The notes under the pieces were generated by a model. That model did not search any database. It was given only the letters and a program-made list of their open reading frames with translations, and was not told the DNA's origin. Below are positions 33,838 through 42,361 of a DNA stretch of 57,399 bases, piece after piece. Every line of letters begins with the position of its first letter. Positions within the stretch are counted from its first letter, which is position 1. Origin of the DNA: Lachnospiraceae bacterium (lineage in GTDB: Bacteria; Bacillota; Clostridia; Lachnospirales; Lachnospiraceae). The stretch spans positions 1-57,399 of the forward strand of contig JAEDFR010000007.1 in NCBI GenBank assembly GCA_016297945.1, given 5' to 3'. Both the position numbers and the translations under genes were made by a program.

Positions 33838-35934
33838 TCATTCAATATAATAATCCAGATCCACATTTCCTGATATTCCGCTTACACTTCCGGTATTGGA
33901 ATACTGCCACATCTGATATGTACCGCTATAAGCAGGAGCGTCTTTACTTTGATAGTCAGCAACCCATATTTTAATATTTGACAGGCGGGATGTATCGATC
34001 GTCTTTTGGGCGTCTGCTTCTACATCATAATAAACCATGGCTTCATATCCGACAGATTGAATTTCATTACAAAATGCAATCGCTAAATCCGTGCGTTGTG
34101 CGGTATTCAAAAAATTGGATCGCTTCTCTCTTTGATTGCTGTATTCTAAATCAAATGCAACCGGGAGAGTCAAATCTGCATTCTGCAGTTTATCAATCAC
34201 AAAACGGGCTTCTTCTTTCGCTTCATTCACATCTACTGCTTCCGAATGGAAATACACCCCCACTTTTAATCCCGCATTCTTTGCATTCTGCAGATTTTGC
34301 CAAAAGTAGTCATCCGTATTCAGGCTTCCTGCACTTCCATACCCCCGAAAGCCCAACCGAATCATGGTTCCCCGGATACCCGATGCCGCCACTTTTTGCC
34401 AATCGACATTTCCCTGATAAGCCGATACATCAATCATTGGTATCGTTGAAATCTGTCCGGTTTTATGATCTGTTTCTTCATCTGTTTTAGCAGCTATTTT
34501 ATTTGATGCATCTGTTTTATCCGATATATCCGTTTTAGCAGTTGTACTCGCTAACTCTTTGGAAACATCCTGCCATTTCAGTTTGGTAGCTACAATCCGT
34601 ATTACCGCATCGTCAATCCGTGCTTCCGGAATGGTTCCATCCTCTGCTGCTGCAATAACGCCTGATACTGCCTCATGAAAATCAGTCGGCATCAACAATA
34701 AATCAACGCCTGCCAAAACAGCAGATACCGCCGCCTCGGAAGAAGAATAGTTTTGTACAATCGCGCCCATATTAAGGGCATCAGTAATAATCAGTCCGTC
34801 ATAGCCCAAATCATTTCGAAGAGTCTGGGTTACCATTTTTTCAGATAAAGAAGCCGGTGTCTCATCTCCTGTAACATTGGGAAGTGAAATGTGTCCGACC
34901 ATAACCGCATCGATACCATAATCCTGTGCTTTTTGAAAAGGTATCCATTCTGCCTCCATAAATTGCTCATATGTCTTATCCGAATAGGCAAAACCGTCAT
35001 GGGTATCCTGTTTCACAGCTCCGTGACCGGGAAAATGTTTGAACGTACTAAGAATACCCTGTTCGTGTAATCCATCTGAAACTGCACCTGCAAAGCTTGC
35101 CACCAGCTGCGGATTATCTCCAAACGATCTGGCACCAATAGCATCATCGCCTCCATTAGTAAGTACATCCGCATCAGGAGCAAAATCAAAATTAAATCCC
35201 AAATCTTTCAAATAGGATCCGATATAGGTCCCGGCTTCATATGCATGTTGTGAATCCGTGACATCCTGCATATCTCCAACATTTTTTACACCAAAGGAAG
35301 AATTGCCGGCAATGCGTGTTACCTTCCCACCTTCCTCATCCACACATAAAAATAATGGCACCTCTTGTGTTTTCAGGGCATATTCCTGTGTCTTTGAAAG
35401 CATTGTCCGGGTTTGCGCGGAATCAATCAGATTTTTTGCAAAATAAACCAGTCCTCCTACCGGATACTGTTCCAATGCTTTTTCTGTGGTCTGTCCTGCT
35501 GACGTTACGGTATCAACCTCCGTCAGTGCCTCCGGTGTAATGATAAATAACTGATACACCTTTTCTTCCAACGTCATCTGACCAACCAACTCTTTGGCCT
35601 GCAAAATATATGTTTCCATCGCATCCGATTCTTTGCTCTCTGTATCCTCAGTTTCGGTTTCCAAATCGTTCTCAAGCTGTGCAGTCTCTGTGTCGATTGC
35701 TTGGTTTTCTTCTACAAAATCGTTTTCGTCGGTCGTTTCTTCCATACTATTTTCTCCGAAAGGCTCTTCCATAACCATTTCTCCGACCGCTTCTTCTTTA
35801 TCGGCATTCTTATTCCGGCTCACGGCTTTTATCCCCAGTACGCACAAGAAAACAACTGCCAAAACAAAAAGTAAGGCAGCTGATATATAGAGAAATCTTT
35901 CCAATTGATGTTTCCGTCGCTTATTCATGAACAT
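33838..35934 (-). CDS. GH3 N-acetylhexosaminidase - GH25 lysozyme fusion, membrane-anchored
   Basis: 698 aa. Membrane anchor at 13-37, an acidic linker (45-105), then a NagZ-type GH3 domain (about 108-455) with the KHFPGHG...DTHD dyad (Asp310, His312) and nucleophile Asp385 in LIITDALNMG. A Thr/Lys/Asp linker (456-496) leads to a GH25 muramidase domain (498-698): DVSAYQG with Asp502, AFDLEY with Asp595/Glu597 and MWQYSNTGSVSGISGNVDLD. GH25 cuts MurNAc-GlcNAc and GH3/NagZ removes terminal GlcNAc, so one surface protein could strip glycan strands fully. All catalytic residues I can place are retained. The ATG at 35934 has GGAG four bases upstream; the ATG at 35928 is an alternative. Confidence 0.9.
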   Translation of the reverse strand: MFMNKRRKHQLERFLYISAALLFVLAVVFLCVLGIKAVSRNKNADKEEAVGEMVMEEPFGENSMEETTDENDFVEENQAIDTETAQLENDLETETEDTESKESDAMETYILQAKELVGQMTLEEKVYQLFIITPEALTEVDTVTSAGQTTEKALEQYPVGGLVYFAKNLIDSAQTRTMLSKTQEYALKTQEVPLFLCVDEEGGKVTRIAGNSSFGVKNVGDMQDVTDSQHAYEAGTYIGSYLKDLGFNFDFAPDADVLTNGGDDAIGARSFGDNPQLVASFAGAVSDGLHEQGILSTFKHFPGHGAVKQDTHDGFAYSDKTYEQFMEAEWIPFQKAQDYGIDAVMVGHISLPNVTGDETPASLSEKMVTQTLRNDLGYDGLIITDALNMGAIVQNYSSSEAAVSAVLAGVDLLLMPTDFHEAVSGVIAAAEDGTIPEARIDDAVIRIVATKLKWQDVSKELASTTAKTDISDKTDASNKIAAKTDEETDHKTGQISTIPMIDVSAYQGNVDWQKVAASGIRGTMIRLGFRGYGSAGSLNTDDYFWQNLQNAKNAGLKVGVYFHSEAVDVNEAKEEARFVIDKLQNADLTLPVAFDLEYSNQREKRSNFLNTAQRTDLAIAFCNEIQSVGYEAMVYYDVEADAQKTIDTSRLSNIKIWVADYQSKDAPAYSGTYQMWQYSNTGSVSGISGNVDLDYYIE

Positions 35935-36001
35935 TCATCTCCTGCCATGCATTTATCCTAGCATGTGCATTTTCTCTCTTTTTCTATTCACAAACCGATT
36001 A

Positions 36002-37123
36002 TTAATTTGAATCGGTATTCTGTTGCAACCAGGTTCGATAGTCTTCCCGTATTTCCTGAATTGACACCAGAATGCCGTCACGCTTTACAAACCAAACCGC
36101 AAAGCCGTTCAGCCTTTTGGCTTTTACACCTTTTACCTTTGCCGCACAGCTGTGCATATCCGTAATCTTCCCTTTATAAAGAAGTTTTCCGTCTGCCTGC
36201 AAAATACCGCCTTTTGTTCCATCCTGTAAATAAAACATCTCCTCATTAAAAAAGAATCCGTTTTGAATCATCTCCGGCATCCTGGCTGTCAAAGGCTTTT
36301 TGTCAAAGACAGCATTGGCAATATCCGAATCTTCAAATACTTCCTGCTCGATTCTCTGTTTCCCATACTCGTAATATTTGGGATCCCGTTCAATCATAAA
36401 ATATTTTCGTCCCAGTCTTTTTGCAATGGCACCCGTAGTCATCGTTCCGCCAAACGGGTCTAATACCATATCTCCCACATTGGAAGATATCGCAATAATA
36501 CGGTATAACAGTTCTTCCGGCTTTTGTGTTGTATGAAGCTTTTCGCCCTGTTCATTTTTTAAACGCTCGTTTCCGGAACACACTGCAATTTTCCAAACCG
36601 ATCCCAATTGCTTGCGAATTCCCTTTTCATAATCAGCTTCATCCACCGTATCCAAATTCAGCTCTTTCGCTGTTTTGTAGTGAAACGTATACTTGGATTT
36701 TTTGCTTTTCGTAGCCCAGATTAATGTCTCATGACTGTTATTTAATCTTGTTCCCTTAAAATTCGGTGTCGGATTTTTTTTATGCCATACGATATCATTA
36801 ATCAGCCAGTATCCGATTTCCTGCATAATGGCACCGATGGTATAGATGCACTGCATCCCGCCAATGACCCAGATGGAGCCATCTGGCTTTAAAATCCGGT
36901 AGCATTCACGAAGCCATTCTTTTGTGAAGGCTTCATAATCTTCCAGACTTTCAAACTGATCCCATGCGTCCATACAACCGTCAAAATCCGTTCCCTCCAC
37001 ACGCTTTAAGACTCCTTCCACTCTCATCCAGTAAGGTGGATCGGCAAAAATCAGATCCACGCTGTTTTCCTCAAGCTTTTTCATCTCCTCTATCGAATTG
37101 CCATTGATAATCATACTTTCCAT
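36002..37123 (-). CDS. Solitary adenine DNA methyltransferase, M.HinfI/CcrM-like
   Basis: 373 aa N6-adenine methyltransferase of the beta class: target-base motif DLIFADPPYWM near residue 22-32, then DPFGGTMTTGA near 221 (SAM motif I). The whole catalytic part aligns by eye with M.HinfI (RILKPDGSIWVIG, IVWHKKNPTPNFKGTRLNNSHETL, TQKPEELLYRII), and the C-terminal ~70 residues (LLYKGKITDMHSCAAKVKG to NGFAVWF) look like the RAMA domain of CcrM/HinfI enzymes, which methylate GANTC. No restriction gene is adjacent. In motif I the usual FxGxG reads FGGTM, Met replacing a conserved Gly. Start ATG at 37123 has AGTAGG eight bases upstream. Confidence 0.87.
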   Translation of the reverse strand: MESMIINGNSIEEMKKLEENSVDLIFADPPYWMRVEGVLKRVEGTDFDGCMDAWDQFESLEDYEAFTKEWLRECYRILKPDGSIWVIGGMQCIYTIGAIMQEIGYWLINDIVWHKKNPTPNFKGTRLNNSHETLIWATKSKKSKYTFHYKTAKELNLDTVDEADYEKGIRKQLGSVWKIAVCSGNERLKNEQGEKLHTTQKPEELLYRIIAISSNVGDMVLDPFGGTMTTGAIAKRLGRKYFMIERDPKYYEYGKQRIEQEVFEDSDIANAVFDKKPLTARMPEMIQNGFFFNEEMFYLQDGTKGGILQADGKLLYKGKITDMHSCAAKVKGVKAKRLNGFAVWFVKRDGILVSIQEIREDYRTWLQQNTDSN

Positions 37124-37247
37124 TCTATTAACCTACTCTTGCTTTTATCTATTGAATTTCTCAAATATCCATTTAAATACTGAAATCTCAAATACTTTTT
37201 GCATTTTGTTTCACATATATCGCATGTCCAATTTCTGTTGTCTCATT

Positions 37248-37850
37248 TTATGACACGCCCAAATATCCCTTTAATTCGTTCCAGTTTGCTGACATATTTG
37301 TTCTTGGTGCATCAATAAAATAAAATTGCAGCTTAATTTCTTCACCGTTTACGACAAATGTATTAGCTCCCGAAGACTTCCAAGGATACTCCGATACCCA
37401 TGTGGAACCGTTAAAAAAGATGGGGTCTTTTTCCTTGTCGGGCCAGTATGCCACAAAATATACTGTATAGGCTTTATGCAAATCCGTATTCTTAAATGTT
37501 TCGTAATCACCCATTCCCACAATCAGCATATAAGGATCTGCATCCGCCGTTTCCAGTATTTTTTTTGCCTCAGGTTTACCCAGCCAGGAAACATCGCCGT
37601 ACGGATTGTTTCCAACCAGACTTTCATCATTGATTCCCACCACTGAATCATGCGCATAAAGCTCCGTTACTTCCGTCTGTGTAGCCGTCATACAGTTTTT
37701 GGCTTCCAACATATACTGTTCTTTTTTTGCCCTGTCAATATATCCTAAAAGCTGTGGTACAAGAATGGCAGAAAGAATCGCCAGTATCACAAGGACAACA
37801 ATCAATTCTACCAATGTAAAACCACTTTGATTCATCATTCTTCTTTTCAT
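37248..37850 (-). CDS. Type IV prepilin-like protein (orphan)
   Basis: 200 aa starting at 37850. The class III leader is clear: a short basic lead MKRRMMNQSG, then FTLVELIVVLVILAIL, with the Gly/Phe cleavage site and the Glu at +5. The rest (about 170 aa) is a pseudopilin-like periplasmic or extracellular head with QVTEL helix continuation. No assembly ATPase, PilC, prepilin peptidase or other pilin gene is in the window, so it must use machinery encoded elsewhere or be vestigial. A longer frame to 37901 exists but has no ribosome site. Confidence 0.8.
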   Translation of the reverse strand: MKRRMMNQSGFTLVELIVVLVILAILSAILVPQLLGYIDRAKKEQYMLEAKNCMTATQTEVTELYAHDSVVGINDESLVGNNPYGDVSWLGKPEAKKILETADADPYMLIVGMGDYETFKNTDLHKAYTVYFVAYWPDKEKDPIFFNGSTWVSEYPWKSSGANTFVVNGEEIKLQFYFIDAPRTNMSANWNELKGYLGVS

Positions 37851-38071
37851 CTTTATCAGCTCTTTTCTGTATCTGTCGTAAATAAAAGGATATCCTTGCA
37901 TCCCTGTAATTGTTATCAGTATACCATATATTTCGGTTCATTTCCTATTTTGTTTCCCTATCCTTTAAAATCCGGTGAAGGAAACCAGTAAAAAATAACC
38001 CCTGCAAGTAGAAATTAGGAATGTCCGTTCTGCGACTTACACTTAATATCATGATTATCCTCTTAAATAGC

Positions 38072-38120
38072 AAAAAAATAATCGCCCCCGGTCTGATAAA
38101 TAAACTGAGGCGATTATTTT
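38072..38120 (-). terminator. Intrinsic terminator of the GH13 gene
   Basis: Stem AAAATAATCGCC (38075-38086) / GGCGATTATTTT (38109-38120), 22-nt loop, T-run on the minus strand side. It lies 41 bp past the stop codon. The rest of the 310-bp gap (37851-38071) shows no gene or clear signal. Confidence 0.8.
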
Positions 38121-38160
38121 AATCAATTCATAAACTGGATTCGCAGATTACTGCTGTACA

Positions 38161-39777
38161 TTATCTAAAACTCTTAACCCAATTCACCAGCGATCCATGA
38201 TGGGTATTTTCTCTGACAGTTTTTAACATATAGTCTGTTACAGGTCCATTACTTCTCATTTTTTCCAGTATTGCCTCCTGCAACTCTTCCACCGTCATAT
38301 CTTCGTAGGCTTTAGACCAATCAACGGTAACTGCTGTCTCAGTCTTTGCCGGAGTAACCTCCTTCGCCGGTGTCTCAACCTTTGCCAGAGTAACAATTTC
38401 CTCCGTCTTTATAGGCGCAAGACTTTCGCTCATAAGCTCTTTGGGAATCCAAATTTCCCCTGCGTTTGCAGGAACACTGACTTGAATTCTTCCATTATTA
38501 ACAGAGACGCTTCTTCCTGTCAGTGCGCCAACATATTCTGATGATTGTGCCATCGCTTCTACATTCATATGTACTTCATTATCGCCATTATTCACGGTCG
38601 TAATAACACTTTTTCCGTCCAAAATTCTCGCATATGCAAAATGAGTATTTTGTAATTCCAACTGCTTATACTCACCATAACAAAGAGCTTTGACATTCTG
38701 GCGCAGTTTTCCAAGTGTTGCAATTAACTTTGTACATGGATTCGTCTGAACTGCATCTTTATAATCGTCATAATTTAAAGCCGGTCTTAACGAATCATCG
38801 GAGTAACGATCCTTGCGTCCTTCAATTCCAAACTCTGAGCCATAATAAAGAGACGGAATTCCGGGCAATGTGTAAAGCATTACATAAACCGGTTCAAAAT
38901 GCGCTTTATTATTAAGCTTTGTATAGATACGTTCCACGTCATGATTATCGACAAAGGTATATAATTTCAGATTATTGCCAACCATGTCGTTAACATATTT
39001 AATGGTATGCGCCACCTCAAAATAATTATGGTCATTGTGCGCGGAATACAATGCTTTATGAAGCATATAATTTGTAACGGAATGAAGAGTTCCGTCATTG
39101 GCCCATCTTGAGTAATCCCCATGAATGACCTCACCCATAAGCCAAAAATCCGGTTTTACTTCATTTGCCACATTTCTCAGGGCTTTCATATATTCAAAAT
39201 CCATGACGTCTGCGGCATCAAGGCGAATTCCATCAATATCAAATTCGCTGACCCAAAATCTGATCACGTCACAAATATAGTCCTTAACCGCAGGATTTTT
39301 TTGATTCAGCTTCACTAAAAGGTCATATCCGCCCCAGTTTGCATAAGAAAAGCCATCATTGTAAGAATTATTACCCCAGAAATTCACATCACAATACCAG
39401 TCTTTATATTGTGAATTTTCTCTATTCTGCTTAATATCCTGAAATGCAAAAAAATCACGGCCTGTATGATTAAACACACCGTCTAATATAACCCGGATTC
39501 CCTGCTTGTGACATTCTGCAACAAAATTGGTCAAATCCTTATTCGTTCCAAGTCTGGTATCTAACTTCTTATAATCGGTTGTCTCATATCCATGTCCAAC
39601 GGACTCAAAAAGAGGACCAACATAAAGTGCATTGCATCCAATTTCCTTAATATGTCCAATCCATGGAAGCAAATTATTCAGCCGATGTACAGGCTCCCCA
39701 TAAGAATTTTCTTTTGGTGCTCCTGTAAGCCCCAAAGGATATATGTGATAAAATACTGCTTCATCGTACCATGCCAT
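38161..39777 (-). CDS. Intracellular GH13 alpha-amylase-family glycosidase
   Basis: 538 aa from the ATG at 39777 (GAAGGAG nine bases upstream; the open frame to 39822 lacks one). No signal peptide. GH13 regions: VILDGVFNHTG, DGIRLDAADVM (nucleophile Asp), WLMGEVIHG (acid Glu) and FVDNHDVERI (third Asp). A small beta domain follows (440-470), then a unique C-terminal tail with TPAK repeats and a helical segment (VEELQEAILEKMRSNGPVTDY). Substrates are probably maltodextrins or alpha-1,4/1,6 oligosaccharides (neopullulanase / maltodextrinase type). The tail is not part of the catalytic fold. Confidence 0.85.
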   Translation of the reverse strand: MAWYDEAVFYHIYPLGLTGAPKENSYGEPVHRLNNLLPWIGHIKEIGCNALYVGPLFESVGHGYETTDYKKLDTRLGTNKDLTNFVAECHKQGIRVILDGVFNHTGRDFFAFQDIKQNRENSQYKDWYCDVNFWGNNSYNDGFSYANWGGYDLLVKLNQKNPAVKDYICDVIRFWVSEFDIDGIRLDAADVMDFEYMKALRNVANEVKPDFWLMGEVIHGDYSRWANDGTLHSVTNYMLHKALYSAHNDHNYFEVAHTIKYVNDMVGNNLKLYTFVDNHDVERIYTKLNNKAHFEPVYVMLYTLPGIPSLYYGSEFGIEGRKDRYSDDSLRPALNYDDYKDAVQTNPCTKLIATLGKLRQNVKALCYGEYKQLELQNTHFAYARILDGKSVITTVNNGDNEVHMNVEAMAQSSEYVGALTGRSVSVNNGRIQVSVPANAGEIWIPKELMSESLAPIKTEEIVTLAKVETPAKEVTPAKTETAVTVDWSKAYEDMTVEELQEAILEKMRSNGPVTDYMLKTVRENTHHGSLVNWVKSFR

Positions 39778-39851
39778 GCTGTTCTCTCCTTCAATGCCAT
39801 TTATCGAGATGTATTTTACCACATCTTGTTCGATTTCGCATTAAATTTCTA

Positions 39852-40218
39852 TCAAAACCGTTTAATCTTTTTGGTTGTATTTTTCTCAAATTCTGTCTCG
39901 CGAATTTTTAATTTTACTACGCGTTTATAAAGTGGGGAATTTCGATTGTATTCATCCAGAATTTCCTGAAATTTCCTCAGGCGATACATTTTCACCATTC
40001 GGAGTAATGATAGGGTTTTTCTTTCTGCCTGTCAGGAATACAAATCCATCCTCATCCACGTATCCAAGGTCACCCGTTTTTAGCCAGCCGTCCTCAAGCG
40101 TCTCTGCCGTCTCTTCCGGCATGTGATAATAGCCCTGCACTACACTTGAGCCCTTTACCCACAGCTCCTCATTCACAGTCTTTGCCTCGCAGTTGGGAAG
40201 CAGCTTTCCGACAGAGCC
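39852..40218 (-). pseudogene. Fragment of an acyl-CoA synthetase (AMP-dependent ligase)
   Basis: Only the C-terminal part remains, in two frames. Frame 1 (about 39952-40218) reads GSVGKLLPNCEAKTV, ELWVKGSSVVQGYYHMPEET, DGWLKTGDLGYVDEDGF and GRKKNPIITPNGENVSPEEI, the A5-A8 motifs of adenylate-forming ligases. Frame 2 (39852-39968) reads LDEYNRNSPLYKRVVKLKI then REFTEF-like to TTKKIKR, the end of the same family, with a stop after KRF. About 40-50 residues are missing between them. A TAA lies in frame just upstream at the junction with the TetR fragment, so the N-terminal two thirds are gone. Confidence 0.85.
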
Positions 40219-40223
40219 TTTTT

Positions 40224-40472
40224 ACTGTTCCATGGAAGGTTGGTACTGATTACCTGAATAACACAAAAATAGCAGATGAAACCGCACCGGAACTTTCTCT
40301 TTTACACAAAAAGCACTTAAATTACCTTGTTTCAGAGTTAAAGCCTGCGCTTGCGGAAATTATCACTCAGGGGATTTCATGTGGCGAAATTGCATTTGAT
40401 TACCCCGAAGCCCTTGCTGAAATTGCCTTACTTGTCATTGCCGTTAAACTTGACAACTTTATTATTCCATAA
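40224..40472 (+). pseudogene. C-terminal fragment of a TetR-family regulator
   Basis: The + strand frame from about 40224 reads YLNNTKIADETAPELSLLH, then LAEIITQGISCGEIAFDYPE and ALAEIALLVIAVKLDNFIIP, the ligand-binding C-terminus of a TetR/AcrR repressor. The DNA-binding N-terminus is missing; upstream sequence in this frame is antisense to the acyl-CoA synthetase fragment. The two truncated genes abut tail-to-head at about 40220, marking a deletion or recombination junction. Confidence 0.65.
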
Positions 40473-40517
40473 CAAAAACTTGTCTCGAAAACATATCCAA
40501 AGTGTATAAGTTTATAT

Positions 40518-40793
40518 CTAAGCTATTTGTTCCTTGCAGTAAGGCAATTCATACAACGTATCAGGATCAATATCAATGCATCGACCAGCATCTCTATTTC
40601 CACTTATATCCCAAGCTAACGTATCATTCATAACCGTACATGCATCAACAAATACTGAAATGTCTTTCAACGGTTTGAAAACTTCTTTATCTAACATGTT
40701 TTTCATATCATAACATACTATTTTCCCATCCTCAAAGTACACAAATACTGAATAGTCTTTCATTGGTATTACTTGAACTACCTTTGGAAACAT
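40518..40793 (-). CDS. DUF2442-domain protein
   Basis: 91 aa from the ATG at 40793, which has GGAGG eight bases upstream inside the end of the DUF4160 gene. FPKVVQVIPMKDYSVFVYFEDG and the closing DIDPDTLYELPYC fit DUF2442, small proteins usually encoded next to DUF4160 and thought to form a toxin-antitoxin-like or accessory pair of unknown activity. Confidence 0.8.
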   Translation of the reverse strand: MFPKVVQVIPMKDYSVFVYFEDGKIVCYDMKNMLDKEVFKPLKDISVFVDACTVMNDTLAWDISGNRDAGRCIDIDPDTLYELPYCKEQIA

Positions 40794-40806
40794 AAACATC
40801 GCCTCC

Positions 40807-41067
40807 CTATACAAGTGGATTAATTCTATTTAACGGTTTTCCATCTTTTGATAATTCCCAATTCTGCATCAACTCATCTTGATGTAGAACACACCACGCT
40901 AAAATCAACTTTAATTGTCTTGATGGCAAAGCACCTTTAATGCATCTGGCTGTATCAATTTCAATAATTGCTTTATTTCCATTATACTCTGCATGAAAAT
41001 GCGGTGGATTATGATCATCATAATACATAGTAACTCGTATTCCATAAAATAATGATATTTCCGGCAT
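40807..41067 (-). CDS. DUF4160-domain protein
   Basis: 86 aa with the DUF4160 pattern: a beta-strand lead PEISLFYGIRVTMYYDDHNPPHFHAEY (conserved HxPPHFH) and the C-terminal ILAWCVLHQDELMQNWEL helix. It is the first gene of a two-gene unit with DUF2442 (its end contains the partner's ribosome site). The pair occurs widely in accessory parts of genomes and is often proposed to be a toxin-antitoxin module; there is no direct evidence here. Confidence 0.85.
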   Translation of the reverse strand: MPEISLFYGIRVTMYYDDHNPPHFHAEYNGNKAIIEIDTARCIKGALPSRQLKLILAWCVLHQDELMQNWELSKDGKPLNRINPLV

Positions 41068-41144
41068 ATTGTTTCACCTCCAAATAATCATTTTTGACTT
41101 ACTAATATAAAGTATATCATACTTCTTTATTTTTTTATACAAAA

Positions 41145-41171
41145 ACATCCCAGGACAGAATCCTGGGATGT
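41145..41171 (-). terminator. Intrinsic terminator of rplM-rpsI
   Basis: Perfect 11-bp stem ACATCCCAGGA / TCCTGGGATGT with a 5-nt loop; on the minus strand TTTTTGTATAAAAAAA follows. A small AACGTC/GACGTT palindrome (41188-41203) lies just upstream. Confidence 0.9.
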
Positions 41172-41219
41172 AATAAGCATTTCTGAAACGTCCTGAGACG
41201 TTCTGGATTGTGAAATTGA

Positions 41220-41618
41220 TTATCTCTTTGAAAATTGCGGAGCTCTTCTCGCTGCTTTGAGACCGTATTTCTTTCTTTCTTTCATACGAGGGTCACGTGT
41301 TAAGTATCCGGCTTTCTTTAATGTAGGTCTGTAATCAGCATCTACTGTTAATAAAGCTCTTGCGATACCGTGTCTGATAGCGCCGGCCTGTCCGGTGTAT
41401 CCGCCACCTTTCACATTTACAAGTACATCAAATTTGTCAGCTGTTTCTGTAGCTACTAAAGGCTGACGAACGATAACTTTTAATGTTTCAAGTCCGAAAT
41501 ATTCATCAATGTTTCTTTTATTAATAACGATATTTCCCTTACCGGGTGTTAAATATACTCTGGCAATTGATTTTTTTCTTCTTCCAGTTCCATGATATCT
41601 TTCTGCTGTTTTAGCCAT
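41220..41618 (-). CDS. rpsI: 30S ribosomal protein S9
   Basis: 132 aa, with the conserved RYHGTGRRKKSIARVYLTPGKG start and the C-terminal KKYGLKAARRAPQFSKR tail that reaches the P-site tRNA. 29 bp after rplM; ribosome site GAAAGGAG. Confidence 0.97.
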   Translation of the reverse strand: MAKTAERYHGTGRRKKSIARVYLTPGKGNIVINKRNIDEYFGLETLKVIVRQPLVATETADKFDVLVNVKGGGYTGQAGAIRHGIARALLTVDADYRPTLKKAGYLTRDPRMKERKKYGLKAARRAPQFSKR

Positions 41619-41647
41619 TTTAATTTTCTCCTTTCAACTTCCTTTAA

Positions 41648-42076
41648 TTAAAATGTTAATACTTCAGGTTTCTGAGCTTCATGTTTGTGGTCAGGTCCTG
41701 CGTATACGTGAAGTTTTGTGAACATCTGTCTTCCTAAAGGTCCTTTGGGAAGCATGCCTTTAACAGCAAGTTCGATAACCTTTTCAGGTTTCTTATTTAA
41801 CATTTCTTTTAATGTAGTTTCTTTCATACCACCTACATAATCTGAATGATGGTAGTAAACTTTCTGATCCAGTTTCTTACCTGAAACTTTGATTTTTTCT
41901 GCATTAATAACGATTACATAATCACCTGTATCGATGTGAGGTGTGAAAATCGGTTTATTTTTTCCTCTTAATACTTTAGCAACTTCAGAAGCTAAACGTC
42001 CTAAAGTCTGATCTGTAGCGTCAACTACATACCATTTTCTATCAACATTTGCTGTGCTTGCCATAAATGTTTTCAT
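41648..42076 (-). CDS. rplM: 50S ribosomal protein L13
   Basis: 142 aa; KWYVVDATDQTLGRLASEVAKVLRGKNKPIFTPHIDTGDYV and GPLGRQMFTKLHVYAGPDHKHEAQKPEVL are characteristic. First gene of the rplM-rpsI operon, preceded by GGAGGT and a 210-nt structured leader. Confidence 0.97.
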   Translation of the reverse strand: MKTFMASTANVDRKWYVVDATDQTLGRLASEVAKVLRGKNKPIFTPHIDTGDYVIVINAEKIKVSGKKLDQKVYYHHSDYVGGMKETTLKEMLNKKPEKVIELAVKGMLPKGPLGRQMFTKLHVYAGPDHKHEAQKPEVLTF

Positions 42077-42287
42077 GTTGTGTTACCTCCAAAATAATAT
42101 AACAAATAGTCTCTCTTGTTTTCCGAGGGGCGTCCGAAACCCCGCTTCAAACACTTTTTCTCCATCATGACAATGTCCGAAATCATGACTTCGATTCCAC
42201 AATCTGCGGAATTCGTTTATTTCCTGCGACCGGTCAAGATGCTCCGGGGCTTTGGAGAACTCTCAACAAATGTCGCCACTGTGAAAC
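42077..42287 (-). promoter_or_regulatory. Structured 5' leader of rplM-rpsI (probable L13 leader)
   Basis: About 210 nt between promoter and L13 start. On the minus strand it contains several paired GC-rich blocks, e.g. GCGGGGTTTCGGACGCCCC and AATTCCGCAGATTGTGGAATC. L13 autoregulatory leaders are known in Firmicutes; whether this matches that Rfam model was not tested. Confidence 0.55.
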
Positions 42288-42316
42288 ATTATATTATACG
42301 TATCCACGTGTGTCAA
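42288..42316 (-). promoter_or_regulatory. Perfect sigma-A promoter of rplM-rpsI
   Basis: Minus strand: -35 TTGACA (42311-42316), 17-bp spacer, -10 TATAAT (42288-42293). Confidence 0.88.
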
Positions 42317-42361
42317 CCAAAAATTTGCATAAAATACCAGCGATTCGCGCGTATTTCCTAT

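Noticed and set aside
40518..41067. Calling the DUF4160/DUF2442 pair a proven toxin-antitoxin system
   Set aside because: The pairing is common, but no toxin fold or autoregulatory operator is visible, so only the domain names are given.
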